DNA of 9,246 nt from an uncultured Arsenicibacter sp. (GCF_945952095.1 NZ_CAMFHL010000281.1:1-9246), one strand, 5' to 3'; positions 1 through 8,032 are shown, counted from the first letter of the stretch. Notes: a model not told the origin generated them from the sequence alone. Translations and numbers: made by a program.

Positions 1-473
1 CCTGCTACAACATTGCCGATTCCCGGTGCGGCCACTGCTACTGCCGAACCTGCCGTTCTGACAATACCGCCAACCAGACGGGTTGCACCGCCAATAAGGC
101 TACCAATCGTCGTTGTCAGAAAATAAATAGTGAGCAGCGTAGCCAGACACCAGGTCAGTATACCGTGAATGGTTCCGTCAAACAGGCGGGCCGACCTGGA
201 CAAGCGACCGGCAATCCAGCCACCGGCAAACAAGGACAGCAAACTGCTGACAACATACCATATTGCACTTCCGGTACCAAGACCCGCCGCCGGATTTTGT
301 TCTGACACTGGATCAATTGTACTCAGACCGATACCGATACCAAGCAGAGACAGCAGCATCTGGCAGACCAGAGCAACCAAAACACCCGCCAGTACGGCAC
401 TCCATGAAATTCGTTTTATGTAGCTGAATTGACCATATGCCTGCTTCGTTGAGTAATACTGATTTGCTTCCAT
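1..473 (-). CDS. PhnA-like membrane protein, N-terminal part (runs off left edge)
   Basis: The minus strand is open from an ATG at 473-471 to the window edge, giving about 158 residues with no stop; the 3' end is outside the window. The product begins MEANQYYSTK and then has a hydrophobic segment at about residues 23-50 (contains WSAVLAGVLVALV), a polar loop containing DPVSEQNPAAG, a second segment at about 70-90 (contains FAGGWIAGRLS) and a third at about 102-130. This order (RISW-AVLAG, LLGIGIG, DP-----NPAA, W-V-S, AGG-IAGRLS, TTTIGSLIGG) matches from memory the bacterial hypothetical membrane proteins annotated 'PhnA-like'. That name is historical and does not imply phosphonate metabolism. 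Function is unknown; the protein is predicted to sit in the inner membrane. The frame stays open upstream of 473, with another ATG farther up (about 593), but conserved sequence starts only near residue 20, so 473 is preferred. No Shine-Dalgarno is seen. The gene is divergent from the enzyme operon and probably unrelated to it. Confidence 0.8.
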   Translation of the reverse strand, partial: MEANQYYSTKQAYGQFSYIKRISWSAVLAGVLVALVCQMLLSLLGIGIGLSTIDPVSEQNPAAGLGTGSAIWYVVSSLLSLFAGGWIAGRLSRSARLFDGTIHGILTWCLATLLTIYFLTTTIGSLIGGATRLVGGIVRTAGSAVAVAAPGIGNVVA

Positions 474-556
474 TTTTTCAGAAAATTTTGTTGACAAGAT
501 ATTGAAAAGTTTGACTCCGGAACTTACCCTGCCAACAGTATGCCAGGACAGACCAT

Positions 557-661
557 TTAAACTAATATACCTGTAATCCAACCAGTTGGAAATGTACATG
601 CTGCAATAAGAAGGGAGAGAACATTACCCATAAGTGTGGAATAAACGCTCAGGTAAGCCAT
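557..661 (-). CDS. Possible 34-aa hydrophobic microprotein with strong Shine-Dalgarno
   Basis: On the minus strand an ATG at 661-659 opens a 34-codon frame ending in TAA at 559-557. The product begins MAYLSVYSTLMGNVLSLLIA and ends GWITGILV, so nearly all of it could form one membrane-spanning helix. Upstream lies GGAGG at 673-669, seven bases before the ATG, which is a textbook ribosome binding site. That stands out because the enzyme genes here have none. The ORF lies 84 bp upstream of the PhnA-like gene on the same strand and could be co-transcribed with it. I do not recognise a family. A similar-sized frame could arise by chance, so this is a weak call. Confidence 0.25.
   Translation of the reverse strand: MAYLSVYSTLMGNVLSLLIAACTFPTGWITGILV
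577..590. repeat. Short inverted repeat TCCAAC-CA-GTTGGA
   Basis: Two 6-bp arms (TCCAAC at 577-582 and GTTGGA at 585-590) are separated by two bases, inside the divergent spacer and inside the doubtful microprotein ORF. It has the symmetry of a small operator, but only one copy is seen and nothing ties it to a regulator. Chance is a fair explanation. Confidence 0.2.
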
Positions 662-839
662 ATCACTTCCTCCACTTCTCCTGCAAATAGGTATACGCTC
701 AAGGGTATGTCTGCTTTCCGGCCGACTATTTCTGTTTATAATCCGGCGGGGGCCTGTCTGTGTTACCGCTGCTGCCTGACACGAAGTCTTCCTTTTTTGA
801 TAAAAACCTTGTAGCCAGCTACATCAATACAACCCAGGT

Positions 840-2468
840 ATGTTTCAATGGAAAATTCCGGCCATTAGCCTTTTGGTCTGGCTTGGTTTACTAAGTCCGG
901 TACGGGCGCAGGTCTGGCAATGGTCGGCACCGGTCAGCACCCTGCTTTCGCCCGAGACCAATGCCCCGCCGCAGGCTTTTCTATGGATCCCGGACAATTG
1001 CCGGTATGTGCGCGGCGTGGTAGTGGGCCAGCACAACATGCTCGAAGAAGGTATTTTTGAGCATGCTGCGTTCCGGAAAACCCTGGCAAAGCTGGGATTT
1101 GCCATCGTGTGGGTTACGCCGGCCATCGACTTCACGTTCGACTGGCATCCGACGCCCGGAAACCCCGGGGCCGGTGTCCATTTTTCCGGGATGCTAAACC
1201 GGCTGGCCGACGTTTCGGGCTACGCTGAACTGGCCATTGCCCCTGTCGTACCAATCGGCCATTCAGCGGCGGCCAGTTACCCGTGGAATTTTGCCGCCTG
1301 GCAACCCGGGCGCACCCTCGCCGCCATCTCTGTAAAGGGTGACGCGCCGCTAACCAACCTGACCGGTAACGGAAAACCGGCTCCCGATTGGGGAACGCAT
1401 ACGATCGACGGTGTGCCGGGACTGATGGTGATGGGTGAATACGAGTGGCGGGAAGACCGGCTGGCTCCTGCTTTTGCCTACGTAGCGGCCCACCCGGCCA
1501 CACCGTTCAGCCTGCTGGCCGACGCCGGACACGGCCATTTCGACAGCCTCGATGCACTGGTCCGCTTTCTGGCACTCTATATCGAAAAGGCAGCAGCGTA
1601 CCGCTTGCCGGAACACGCGTGGCAGCAGGATACAGTGATCCTGAAACCCGTTGACCCGCATGCAGGCTGGCTCATCGACCGCTGGCGGAAAGACAGTCTG
1701 CCAACGGCAGCGCCAGCCCCATACAAACGCTATACCGGTGACCGCCGCACCGCTACCTGGTGTTTTGACAAGGAAATGGCCGTGGCAACCGAAGCGGTTT
1801 ACCGCCAGGCACGCAGTAAACGCTCCCAATACCTGGGTTACCGGCAAGACGGAAAATTTGTGAAACCGGTAAAAACGCATGGCAATTACCAGCTGGCCTT
1901 TCACCCCCTTGCCGACGGCATTACGTTTCAGGTGAGCAGCGCCTTTACTGATACGTCCCGCATCCGCCCTGCTACAAACCACCCGCAAACACCAGTGCGC
2001 ATCGACCGCATTTGCGGGCCGGTCCGGAAGCTTAACGATACCACGTTTCAGATCAGCTTTTACCGCATGGGACTGACTAACCCGAAACGCTCCGGCGACA
2101 TCTGGCTATTGGCGCATAACGGGGGCGACGGCACCTACAAAAGCGTGGTGCAGCAGGCCAACCTCCGTTTTCCGGTCCGCCAGCAAGAAGGACGCCCTCA
2201 GGTGATCACGTTTCCGGCGCCTGCCAGTGTCGAACCCGGCACCACAACCCTGACCTTGCAGGCGACATCAGACGCCGGTCTGCCGGTGTCTTACTACGTA
2301 AAAGAAGGCCCTGCTGTCATCCACGGAAACCGGCTTGTATTTACGCCCGTGCCGCCGCGCAGCAAAAAACCGGTCAAGGTTACCGTAGTCGCCTGGCAAT
2401 ACGGCATCAGTACCGGCGAAAAAATACAATCCGCCGTCCCCGTCGAACACTCTTTTTATCTGAATTAA
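840..2468 (+). CDS. Exported alpha/beta-hydrolase-like protein with C-terminal Ig/MBG-like domain
   Basis: This 542-residue protein opens the enzyme operon. An in-frame TAA at 801 makes the ATG at 840 the first possible start. Residues 1-23 form a signal peptide with likely cleavage after VRA, and no lipobox is seen, so a periplasmic location is inferred. Residues about 45-250 look like an alpha/beta hydrolase: strand-like GVVVGQHN near 59-66, a nucleophile elbow GHSAAAS with Ser142, an acid candidate at Glu200 or Glu202 (GEYEW), and a His candidate at 231 or 233 (AGHGHFD). This suggests esterase activity, perhaps removal of acyl groups from a polysaccharide; that role is inference. Residues about 290-450 are beta-rich and unrecognised. 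Residues about 452-541 (ITFPAP-SVEPGTTTLTLQATSDAGLPVSYYV) resemble the Ig-like MBG repeats of Bacteroidota surface proteins. The next gene starts 19 bp downstream. I cannot assign a CAZy esterase family, and the hydrolase fold could also be non-catalytic. Confidence 0.85.
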   Translation: MFQWKIPAISLLVWLGLLSPVRAQVWQWSAPVSTLLSPETNAPPQAFLWIPDNCRYVRGVVVGQHNMLEEGIFEHAAFRKTLAKLGFAIVWVTPAIDFTFDWHPTPGNPGAGVHFSGMLNRLADVSGYAELAIAPVVPIGHSAAASYPWNFAAWQPGRTLAAISVKGDAPLTNLTGNGKPAPDWGTHTIDGVPGLMVMGEYEWREDRLAPAFAYVAAHPATPFSLLADAGHGHFDSLDALVRFLALYIEKAAAYRLPEHAWQQDTVILKPVDPHAGWLIDRWRKDSLPTAAPAPYKRYTGDRRTATWCFDKEMAVATEAVYRQARSKRSQYLGYRQDGKFVKPVKTHGNYQLAFHPLADGITFQVSSAFTDTSRIRPATNHPQTPVRIDRICGPVRKLNDTTFQISFYRMGLTNPKRSGDIWLLAHNGGDGTYKSVVQQANLRFPVRQQEGRPQVITFPAPASVEPGTTTLTLQATSDAGLPVSYYVKEGPAVIHGNRLVFTPVPPRSKKPVKVTVVAWQYGISTGEKIQSAVPVEHSFYLN

Positions 2469-2487
2469 CCTTTGCCTTTCAACGCAT

Positions 2488-4875
2488 ATGCCTGAAAATA
2501 AACAACATAAAATTACCATAAACGCCCCCCTGTTCCGCTGTCTGCTGATCGTCCTGCTCTTACCGGTTTTCCCGGCAACGGCGCAGAAAGCACACCCCTA
2601 TCTGTTCTATACCCCGCAGCGTACCGAACGGCTAAAAGTCCGGATCAAAACCGATACGTTGCTGGCGAACCGCTGGCAGGCCATCCGGCAGCGTTGTGAC
2701 CAATGGATCGCAACTCCCAAAGGCGGCAATATGGAGCAACTGGCCTTTGCGTACACCATGACCGGCGATACCCGCTACGCGGAACGGGCAAAAACCTTGC
2801 TGAACGACCTGACCAACCGGCCGTTCTGGGACGGTATGGATGACCGTACGCCCCGCTGGAACGCCGGTCTGGCTACCAGCCACAACAACTGGACTGCCTC
2901 CGTCACGTTTGATGCCATCTATCAGACCTTGTCGGCCGGCGAACGCAAAACCATCGCCGGCAACATTTATAAACTGGGCATCGGGCCGTCTGTGGCCGAC
3001 TGGCTGTCGAACGACAAGCGGATTCAGTCGCTTGATAACATGGGCCATAACTGGTGGGCCGCCATTGTATTTGAAGCCGGCATTGCCGCACTTGCCGTGA
3101 TGAATGAACGGCCGGAAACGCGCCAGCTGGCCGAACGCGTCATGCGGGACAGCCGGCAGTGGTTTGCTTTTACGGGCAGTGTACTCGAAAACAAACCCGC
3201 CAACTTCGACGCCGCCGGTGGGTTTTACGAAAGCATCAGTTACGCCAATTACGGCGTTTCGGAGTACCTGCTTTTCCGGCTTGCCTATACAAATGCACTT
3301 GGCCCGGTGAAGATGCCTTATGATCCGCTGCTGCAAAAAACAGCCGACTGGTTTATACAGGCGGCCTATCCGCGCTCAGGCAATAAACCGGTTCTGTCGC
3401 TGAATTTCGGCGACAGCAATGATTTTGCCAACGGTGACCGTCCGGCTAAGCTACTGATGGCGTTGGGATTAGGCAAAGATGACTATTACTGGTACCTGCA
3501 ACATACGGCCCGCAACCCGTTCCGGGAAGACATGAACGTGCAAACGCCCATGGGCCTGCTTTATCAGCCGGAAAACAAACCGGTACCGGCCCTGCCGTCG
3601 CTCCCCTCCTCGGCGCTCTACGCGGCCATGGGTTGGGGCATGCTCCGCAGTTCGTGGCAACCCGATGCCACCTTTCTGGGAATCAAAAGCGGCTACACCT
3701 GGAACCACGCCCATGCCGACGCCAATTCGTTTGTACTTTACCACAACGGCGAATACCTGCTGATTGACGGGGGCGATGTAGGCTATGGCAACCCCGAATA
3801 CAGCAGTTATTTCGTCACCAGCCGTGCCCACAATATCCTGACATTCAACGGCGAGGCGCAGACACCAACGGATCAGTACAATGCCGTTAAGCACCCCGGT
3901 CACCTGTATAACCTGATTGACGGGGGGCAGCTGAAATATATGCTTGCCGATGCTGCGGGCCCAACCTCCCGGAATTTCCTGCGCAACTACCGGAATTTCC
4001 TGTGGATCGGTAATGTCATTCTGATTATTGACGACGTAAAAACCTACGAAAGCGGTAAGCTCGATTTTCTGTTGCATTATGCCGGTAAGGCCGTTAAAAA
4101 AGGGCCCGATTTCGAGATCACCAAAGACAGTGCAGCCATCCTGTTCCGGCCGTTATACCCCGAAACGCTGCCACTCGGCTACCCGCATGACTTTCCCGAA
4201 AAAATGAAGTACCGGACCGAATACGGCCTTAAGGACCGGACGACGGATGTCCAGATTCCGTATCTGGTGGTATCCCCGCCCGAAAAAACGGACCGGACCA
4301 AGCTCGTGAATGCCATCCTGCTGCTCGATGCACAGAACAAGCCGGTGCAGACATTTACCGGCTCCTCAGGCGCTAACGGGGCGGCGGGCCGCACTAACCT
4401 GCCGGTCATCGAAAAATTTGACGGGACGAATTACCAGGGCATCCGGATTACCCAAAACGGGCAGGTGACTGACGTCTATATCAACCTCTTAGCCGATGGC
4501 CGGCTTATGCACCGCAACGCCCACTTGCTGCTGAACGGATCAACCGCCGGCTGGGAGACCGATGCGTATTTGTGTGCGCTCACGTATCCGGCCGGTGCCG
4601 ACCGCAACGATCCGTCGCAGATTACATCCTTTTTCGTCGGCAACGGCAGCTATCTGCGGCACAACGGCAAACCGCTGCTGAGTTCACTCGCCAAGACATT
4701 CCTTTATGCGGCACGGACCGGCAACACGCTGGATGTTCAGATTGAGGGGCAGCCGTACATGAGCGCATCGCTTGGCGTTGAGAAAATCAAAACCCTTACC
4801 GTTAACCGGAAGCCCGCCACGCCCCGCTACGATACCGGCAACCTGTTACTCATTGAACCCGATGAACAACCCTGA
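2488..4875 (+). CDS. Heparinase II/III-family polysaccharide lyase
   Basis: This 795-residue exported protein has a signal peptide at 1-32 (hydrophobic core CLLIVLLLPVF, likely cleavage after ATA before QK). Residues about 40-330 are helical, as expected for the alpha/alpha-toroid of these lyases, with the conserved-looking NMGHNWW at 184-190 and FYESISYANYG at 246-256. From about 375 the beta-sheet heparinase II/III domain begins; its hallmark HAHADANSFVLYHNGEYLL lies at 407-425, followed by SRAHN at 445-449. By analogy with Pedobacter heparinase II, His187, Tyr252 or Tyr255, and His407 or His409 are candidates for the catalytic set. Such enzymes cleave next to uronic acids by beta-elimination, leaving unsaturated ends. 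The family includes PL12, PL15, PL17, PL21 and PL33; I cannot decide which from memory. The GH88 gene downstream supports lyase function. The start is 19 bp after the previous gene and has no Shine-Dalgarno. Confidence 0.92.
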   Translation: MPENKQHKITINAPLFRCLLIVLLLPVFPATAQKAHPYLFYTPQRTERLKVRIKTDTLLANRWQAIRQRCDQWIATPKGGNMEQLAFAYTMTGDTRYAERAKTLLNDLTNRPFWDGMDDRTPRWNAGLATSHNNWTASVTFDAIYQTLSAGERKTIAGNIYKLGIGPSVADWLSNDKRIQSLDNMGHNWWAAIVFEAGIAALAVMNERPETRQLAERVMRDSRQWFAFTGSVLENKPANFDAAGGFYESISYANYGVSEYLLFRLAYTNALGPVKMPYDPLLQKTADWFIQAAYPRSGNKPVLSLNFGDSNDFANGDRPAKLLMALGLGKDDYYWYLQHTARNPFREDMNVQTPMGLLYQPENKPVPALPSLPSSALYAAMGWGMLRSSWQPDATFLGIKSGYTWNHAHADANSFVLYHNGEYLLIDGGDVGYGNPEYSSYFVTSRAHNILTFNGEAQTPTDQYNAVKHPGHLYNLIDGGQLKYMLADAAGPTSRNFLRNYRNFLWIGNVILIIDDVKTYESGKLDFLLHYAGKAVKKGPDFEITKDSAAILFRPLYPETLPLGYPHDFPEKMKYRTEYGLKDRTTDVQIPYLVVSPPEKTDRTKLVNAILLLDAQNKPVQTFTGSSGANGAAGRTNLPVIEKFDGTNYQGIRITQNGQVTDVYINLLADGRLMHRNAHLLLNGSTAGWETDAYLCALTYPAGADRNDPSQITSFFVGNGSYLRHNGKPLLSSLAKTFLYAARTGNTLDVQIEGQPYMSASLGVEKIKTLTVNRKPATPRYDTGNLLLIEPDEQP

Positions 4876-4879
4876 AACT

Positions 4880-6817
4880 ATGCGACAAAACACAAGCCCT
4901 CAACATCGCCTTGCCTATACCCTGTTTTTCAGCTGGCTACTCAGTGCGTTTGCCGTTTCAGCCCAACAACCTTCGCTCCCGGTTGTCAGGCTGCAATCGC
5001 CGGACGGGAAACTGGAACTTACGTTTACCCAGCGGGAAGTCAGCCCCGGTAAACGTAGTCTTTCCTACCATGTTAACTATGGTTCCAAACCGGTTATGCT
5101 GGAATCGGCCTTAGGCGTTCAGATTGATAACCACGTGTTCGAACATGCGATGGCCCACACGGTCACCTCGGCGCCCGGCTCACAGGGAGCAGGCTGGTGC
5201 GATAATCTGGTCCTGAAAAATATCATCCGGACCTCGAAAGACACGACCTGGAAGCCCGTCTACGGCGAACGAAGCCTGATCCGCGACCAGTACAATCAGG
5301 TGGCGGTTCAGTTTACAAAGCCCGACAGCCCGGATTATGAACTGACGCTCATTTTCCGCGCCTACAATGCCGGGGTAGCTTTCCGCTACTTCTTTCCGGA
5401 GCAAACCAAGGGGCTGTATTACCGCGTAATGGCCGAAAACAGCGAATTTACCCTTCCCGACCAAACCAAAGCCTGGTATACTGCCTGGGCCCAGGGCCCC
5501 TACCAGGCGCTGCCGCTCGCAAACTGGCCTGAAACAGCCGAACGCCCGCTGACGCTGTCGCTGTCCAACGGCCTGTATGCCAGTCTGGCCGAAGCCGGAC
5601 TGACCGACTATGCCCTCACCAAATTCAAACTGTCCGGGGAGAAGCCAAACACGGTGGTCACCTCGCTGTATGAAAGCGTGGATCTGATGTCGGACGTTGG
5701 CACGCCATGGCGTGTCATCATGGTGGCCGAACGGCCGGGGCAATTGCTGGAAAACAACGACATCCTGCTAAATCTCAACCCTCCCGCCACTGCCGCGAAT
5801 ACCGACTGGATTAAGCCTGGCAAACTGATCCGCGAAGTAACGCTGACAACCGAAGGCGCTAAAGCCTGCATTGATTTTGCGGCGGCGCATAACCTGCAGT
5901 ATATCCTGTTCGACTGGAAATGGTATGGGCCGGCCTTTACCTTCAACTCAGACGCGCGGCAGGTGGTGGCGCCCATCGATATGCCCGGCATTATTGCCTA
6001 TGGCAACGCGAAAAACGTGGGTGTGATTCTGTACGTTAACCTGCAGGCGCTGTACAAACAGATGGATGAGATTTTCCCGCTCTACAAAAAATGGGGTGTT
6101 AAAGGCGTTAAGTTCGGGTTTGTGGAGGTAGGTTCCCACCGCTGGATGACGTGGCTGACGGAAGCTAAACGGAAGGCGCTGGAAAATAACCTCATGGTGA
6201 ATATTCACGACGAATACCGGCCAACGGGCACCAGCCGCACCTTCCCCAACGTCATGACCCAGGAAGGGATCCGCGGTAATGAAGAGTTTCCGGACGCTAC
6301 CCACAATACCCTTCTGCCCTTTACCCGCTACATTGCCGGCGCCGGTGATTATACGATCTGTTATTACGATAAACGACTGAAAAACACCCATGCCCATCAG
6401 CTGGCCATGAACGTGATCTCCTACAGTCCGTTGCAATCGGTGTTCTGGTACGACAAACCGGCACAGTATGGCGGTGAACCGGAGATCGAGTTTTTCGCCA
6501 AAGTTCCCACCGTTTGGGACGACACCAGAGTCATTCACGACGCTATCGGTGAATACGTCACCATTGCCCGCCGCAGCGGCGACGACTGGTTTGTGGGGAC
6601 TATCACCAACAACGACGCCCGTACGCTGAAACTGCCGCTTCGGTTTCTGACGGAAGGCCGTTCCTATACCGCCCATATCTATGCCGACGACCCGACGGTG
6701 CAGACAAAGACACAAGTGCGCGTGTCAACCCGATCGGTAAAGGCGGGGCAAACCCTTGACCTCACACTCTTACCCAAAGGCGGTCAGGCAATCTGGCTGA
6801 CACCCGACAAGAACTAA
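4880..6817 (+). CDS. GH97 family glycoside hydrolase (divergent active site)
   Basis: From the ATG at 4880, four bases after the lyase stop, the protein has 645 residues, with a signal peptide at 1-28 cleaved after VSA. An in-frame ATG at 4862 overlaps the lyase gene and gives six more residues; starts farther upstream lie inside the lyase and would bury the signal peptide. The GH97 N-terminal beta-sandwich is visible (LQSPDGKLELTF 39-50, YNAGVAFRYFFP 162-173). A TIM barrel follows from about 325 (YILFDWKWYG 341-350, KKWGVKGVKFGF 403-414, TQEGIRGNEE 460-469), then a C-terminal beta domain from about 560. GH97 enzymes cleave alpha-glucosides, alpha-galactosides or beta-L-arabinopyranosides, usually in the periplasm. 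Retaining members have the nucleophile Asp in GxKVDF; here the site reads VKFGF with Gly413. Glu462 matches the expected general acid. The specificity is therefore open. No Shine-Dalgarno is seen; translational coupling to the lyase is likely. Confidence 0.92.
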   Translation: MRQNTSPQHRLAYTLFFSWLLSAFAVSAQQPSLPVVRLQSPDGKLELTFTQREVSPGKRSLSYHVNYGSKPVMLESALGVQIDNHVFEHAMAHTVTSAPGSQGAGWCDNLVLKNIIRTSKDTTWKPVYGERSLIRDQYNQVAVQFTKPDSPDYELTLIFRAYNAGVAFRYFFPEQTKGLYYRVMAENSEFTLPDQTKAWYTAWAQGPYQALPLANWPETAERPLTLSLSNGLYASLAEAGLTDYALTKFKLSGEKPNTVVTSLYESVDLMSDVGTPWRVIMVAERPGQLLENNDILLNLNPPATAANTDWIKPGKLIREVTLTTEGAKACIDFAAAHNLQYILFDWKWYGPAFTFNSDARQVVAPIDMPGIIAYGNAKNVGVILYVNLQALYKQMDEIFPLYKKWGVKGVKFGFVEVGSHRWMTWLTEAKRKALENNLMVNIHDEYRPTGTSRTFPNVMTQEGIRGNEEFPDATHNTLLPFTRYIAGAGDYTICYYDKRLKNTHAHQLAMNVISYSPLQSVFWYDKPAQYGGEPEIEFFAKVPTVWDDTRVIHDAIGEYVTIARRSGDDWFVGTITNNDARTLKLPLRFLTEGRSYTAHIYADDPTVQTKTQVRVSTRSVKAGQTLDLTLLPKGGQAIWLTPDKN

Positions 6818-6821
6818 TACC

Positions 6822-8030
6822 ATGAAACAAGTACTGCTAACCGGCGGCCTTGCCCTTGTGCTGACAGCGTTTACCGCAGCGCCGTCCCTCAATGTTGACG
6901 CCCAGCTCAATTACTGTGTGGGGCAGGCAACGAAAACCGCGGCCATGCTGCCAAAATCAGCCCCGAATCTGCCCCGCAACATCCTTGCGGGCAAAACCAG
7001 CTGGAACTATATCCGGTATACCGACTGGACAAGCGGGTTCTGGCCGGGGACGCTTTGGTATCTCTACGAATTCACGAAAGACCCGAAATGGAAAGCCAAA
7101 GCCGATTCGTTCTCCCGCGAGCTGGCACCGCTTGCCCGCCAGAAAGCCATTGACCATGACATTGGTTTTCAGATGTACTGTAGTTTCGGCAACGGGTTGC
7201 GGCTCACCGGTAATCCCGAATATAAGCAGTTATTACTGGCTTCGGCGGATACACTGGCCACGCTGTTCAACCCGAAGGTGGGTACCATTTTATCGTGGCC
7301 ACGCTCCGTGCCGAACATGGAATGGCCACAGCACAACACCATCATGGACAACATGATTAACCTTGAACTGCTGTTCTGGGCGGCTAAAAACGGGGGCGGC
7401 AAAGGGCTGTATACCATGGCCGTTTCGCATGCGGCCACCACGATGAAAAACCATTTCCGGCCGGATTACACTTCGTATCACGTCGTAGTCTACGACCGTG
7501 ATACGGGCAAAAAAATTAAGGGTGTCACGCATCAGGGCTATGCCGATCATACCATGTGGGCACGTGGCCAGAGCTGGGCCATTTATGGGTATACTATGAC
7601 TTACCGTGAGACCAAAGACCCTGTTTTTCTGGACTTTGCCCAAAAAGTTACGGATGTTTACCTCGAACGCCTCCCCGCCGACCTGATTCCGTACTGGGAC
7701 TTTCAGGCACCGGATATTCCGGATGCGCCCAAAGATGCGTCTGCGGCGGCGGTAACGGCCTCGGCCCTGCTTGAACTCTCGACACTGGTTAAGGATAAAG
7801 CCAAAGCCAGCCATTACCGGGACAAAGCGGAACAGATGCTGGAAAGCCTGTCGTCGGCGCAGTACCAGAGCCGTTCGGTCAATCCTGCGTTTTTGTTGCA
7901 CAGTACCGGCCACAAGCCCAACAACAGCGAAGTCGATGCGTCGATTAACTACGCTGACTACTACTACATTGAAGCCTTGCTGCGCCTGAAAAAGCTGCGC
8001 ACCGGCAAACCGGTTCTGGCAAAACTGTAG
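6822..8030 (+). CDS. GH88 unsaturated glucuronyl hydrolase
   Basis: This 402-residue protein starts four bases after the GH97 stop. An N-terminal hydrophobic stretch (VLLTGGLALVLTAFTAA) indicates a signal peptide, with cleavage near residues 20-27 and no lipobox. Family features follow in order: WTSGFWPGTLWYLYE at 69-83, HDIGFQ at 112-117, IMDNMINLELLFWAA at 174-188, THQGYADHTMWARGQSW at 236-252 and YWDFQAP at 291-297. Compared with Bacillus UGL, whose Asp88 and Asp149 are essential, Asp113 and Asp176 are the matching catalytic residues; both are present. The enzyme removes the 4,5-unsaturated uronic acid from the non-reducing end of lyase products by hydrating the double bond. GH105 is a related alternative fold family, but the motifs favour GH88. 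It is the last gene of the operon and ends 2 bp from the convergent regulator gene, with no terminator between them. Confidence 0.95.
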   Translation: MKQVLLTGGLALVLTAFTAAPSLNVDAQLNYCVGQATKTAAMLPKSAPNLPRNILAGKTSWNYIRYTDWTSGFWPGTLWYLYEFTKDPKWKAKADSFSRELAPLARQKAIDHDIGFQMYCSFGNGLRLTGNPEYKQLLLASADTLATLFNPKVGTILSWPRSVPNMEWPQHNTIMDNMINLELLFWAAKNGGGKGLYTMAVSHAATTMKNHFRPDYTSYHVVVYDRDTGKKIKGVTHQGYADHTMWARGQSWAIYGYTMTYRETKDPVFLDFAQKVTDVYLERLPADLIPYWDFQAPDIPDAPKDASAAAVTASALLELSTLVKDKAKASHYRDKAEQMLESLSSAQYQSRSVNPAFLLHSTGHKPNNSEVDASINYADYYYIEALLRLKKLRTGKPVLAKL

Positions 8031-8032
8031 GG

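Larger units (their letters stand above)
474..839. other. Divergent intergenic region, mostly unassigned
   Basis: This 366-bp spacer separates the leftward PhnA-like gene from the rightward enzyme operon and must hold both promoters. It is AT-richer than the operon. I see no tRNA-like structure, no convincing terminator hairpin with a T-tract, and no copy of the GCAAACGTTTGC palindrome found at 9213-9224. A T-rich stretch at 793-799 followed by TTGTAGCC near 809 gives only weak resemblance to the Bacteroidota -33/-7 promoter (TTTG ... TAnnTTTG) and would leave almost no leader. The operon promoter is therefore not assigned. The only coding candidate is the short minus-strand ORF listed separately. 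Confidence 0.6.

Noticed and set aside
169..423. Plus-strand 84-codon open frame
   Set aside because: It lies antisense to the convincing PhnA-like membrane gene; its product is proline/arginine/serine-rich without domain features, so it is a shadow frame.
707..814. Plus-strand 35-codon ORF starting MSAFRPTISVYN just before the enzyme operon
   Set aside because: No ribosome binding site, Cys-rich random-looking product (CLCYRCC), no recognisable leader-peptide logic.
1350..1988. Long minus-strand ORF opposite the first operon gene, and similar antisense ORFs at 2632-3336, 3469-4077, 5948-6715 and 7290-7913
   Set aside because: They are antisense to well-supported enzyme genes, lack family motifs, and are expected in GC-rich DNA with this codon use.
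4772..4879. Longer N-terminus for the GH97 protein, starting inside the lyase gene
   Set aside because: It would put about 36 basic/proline-rich residues before a clear signal peptide and overlap the lyase by over 100 bp; the ATG at 4880 (or 4862) fits better.
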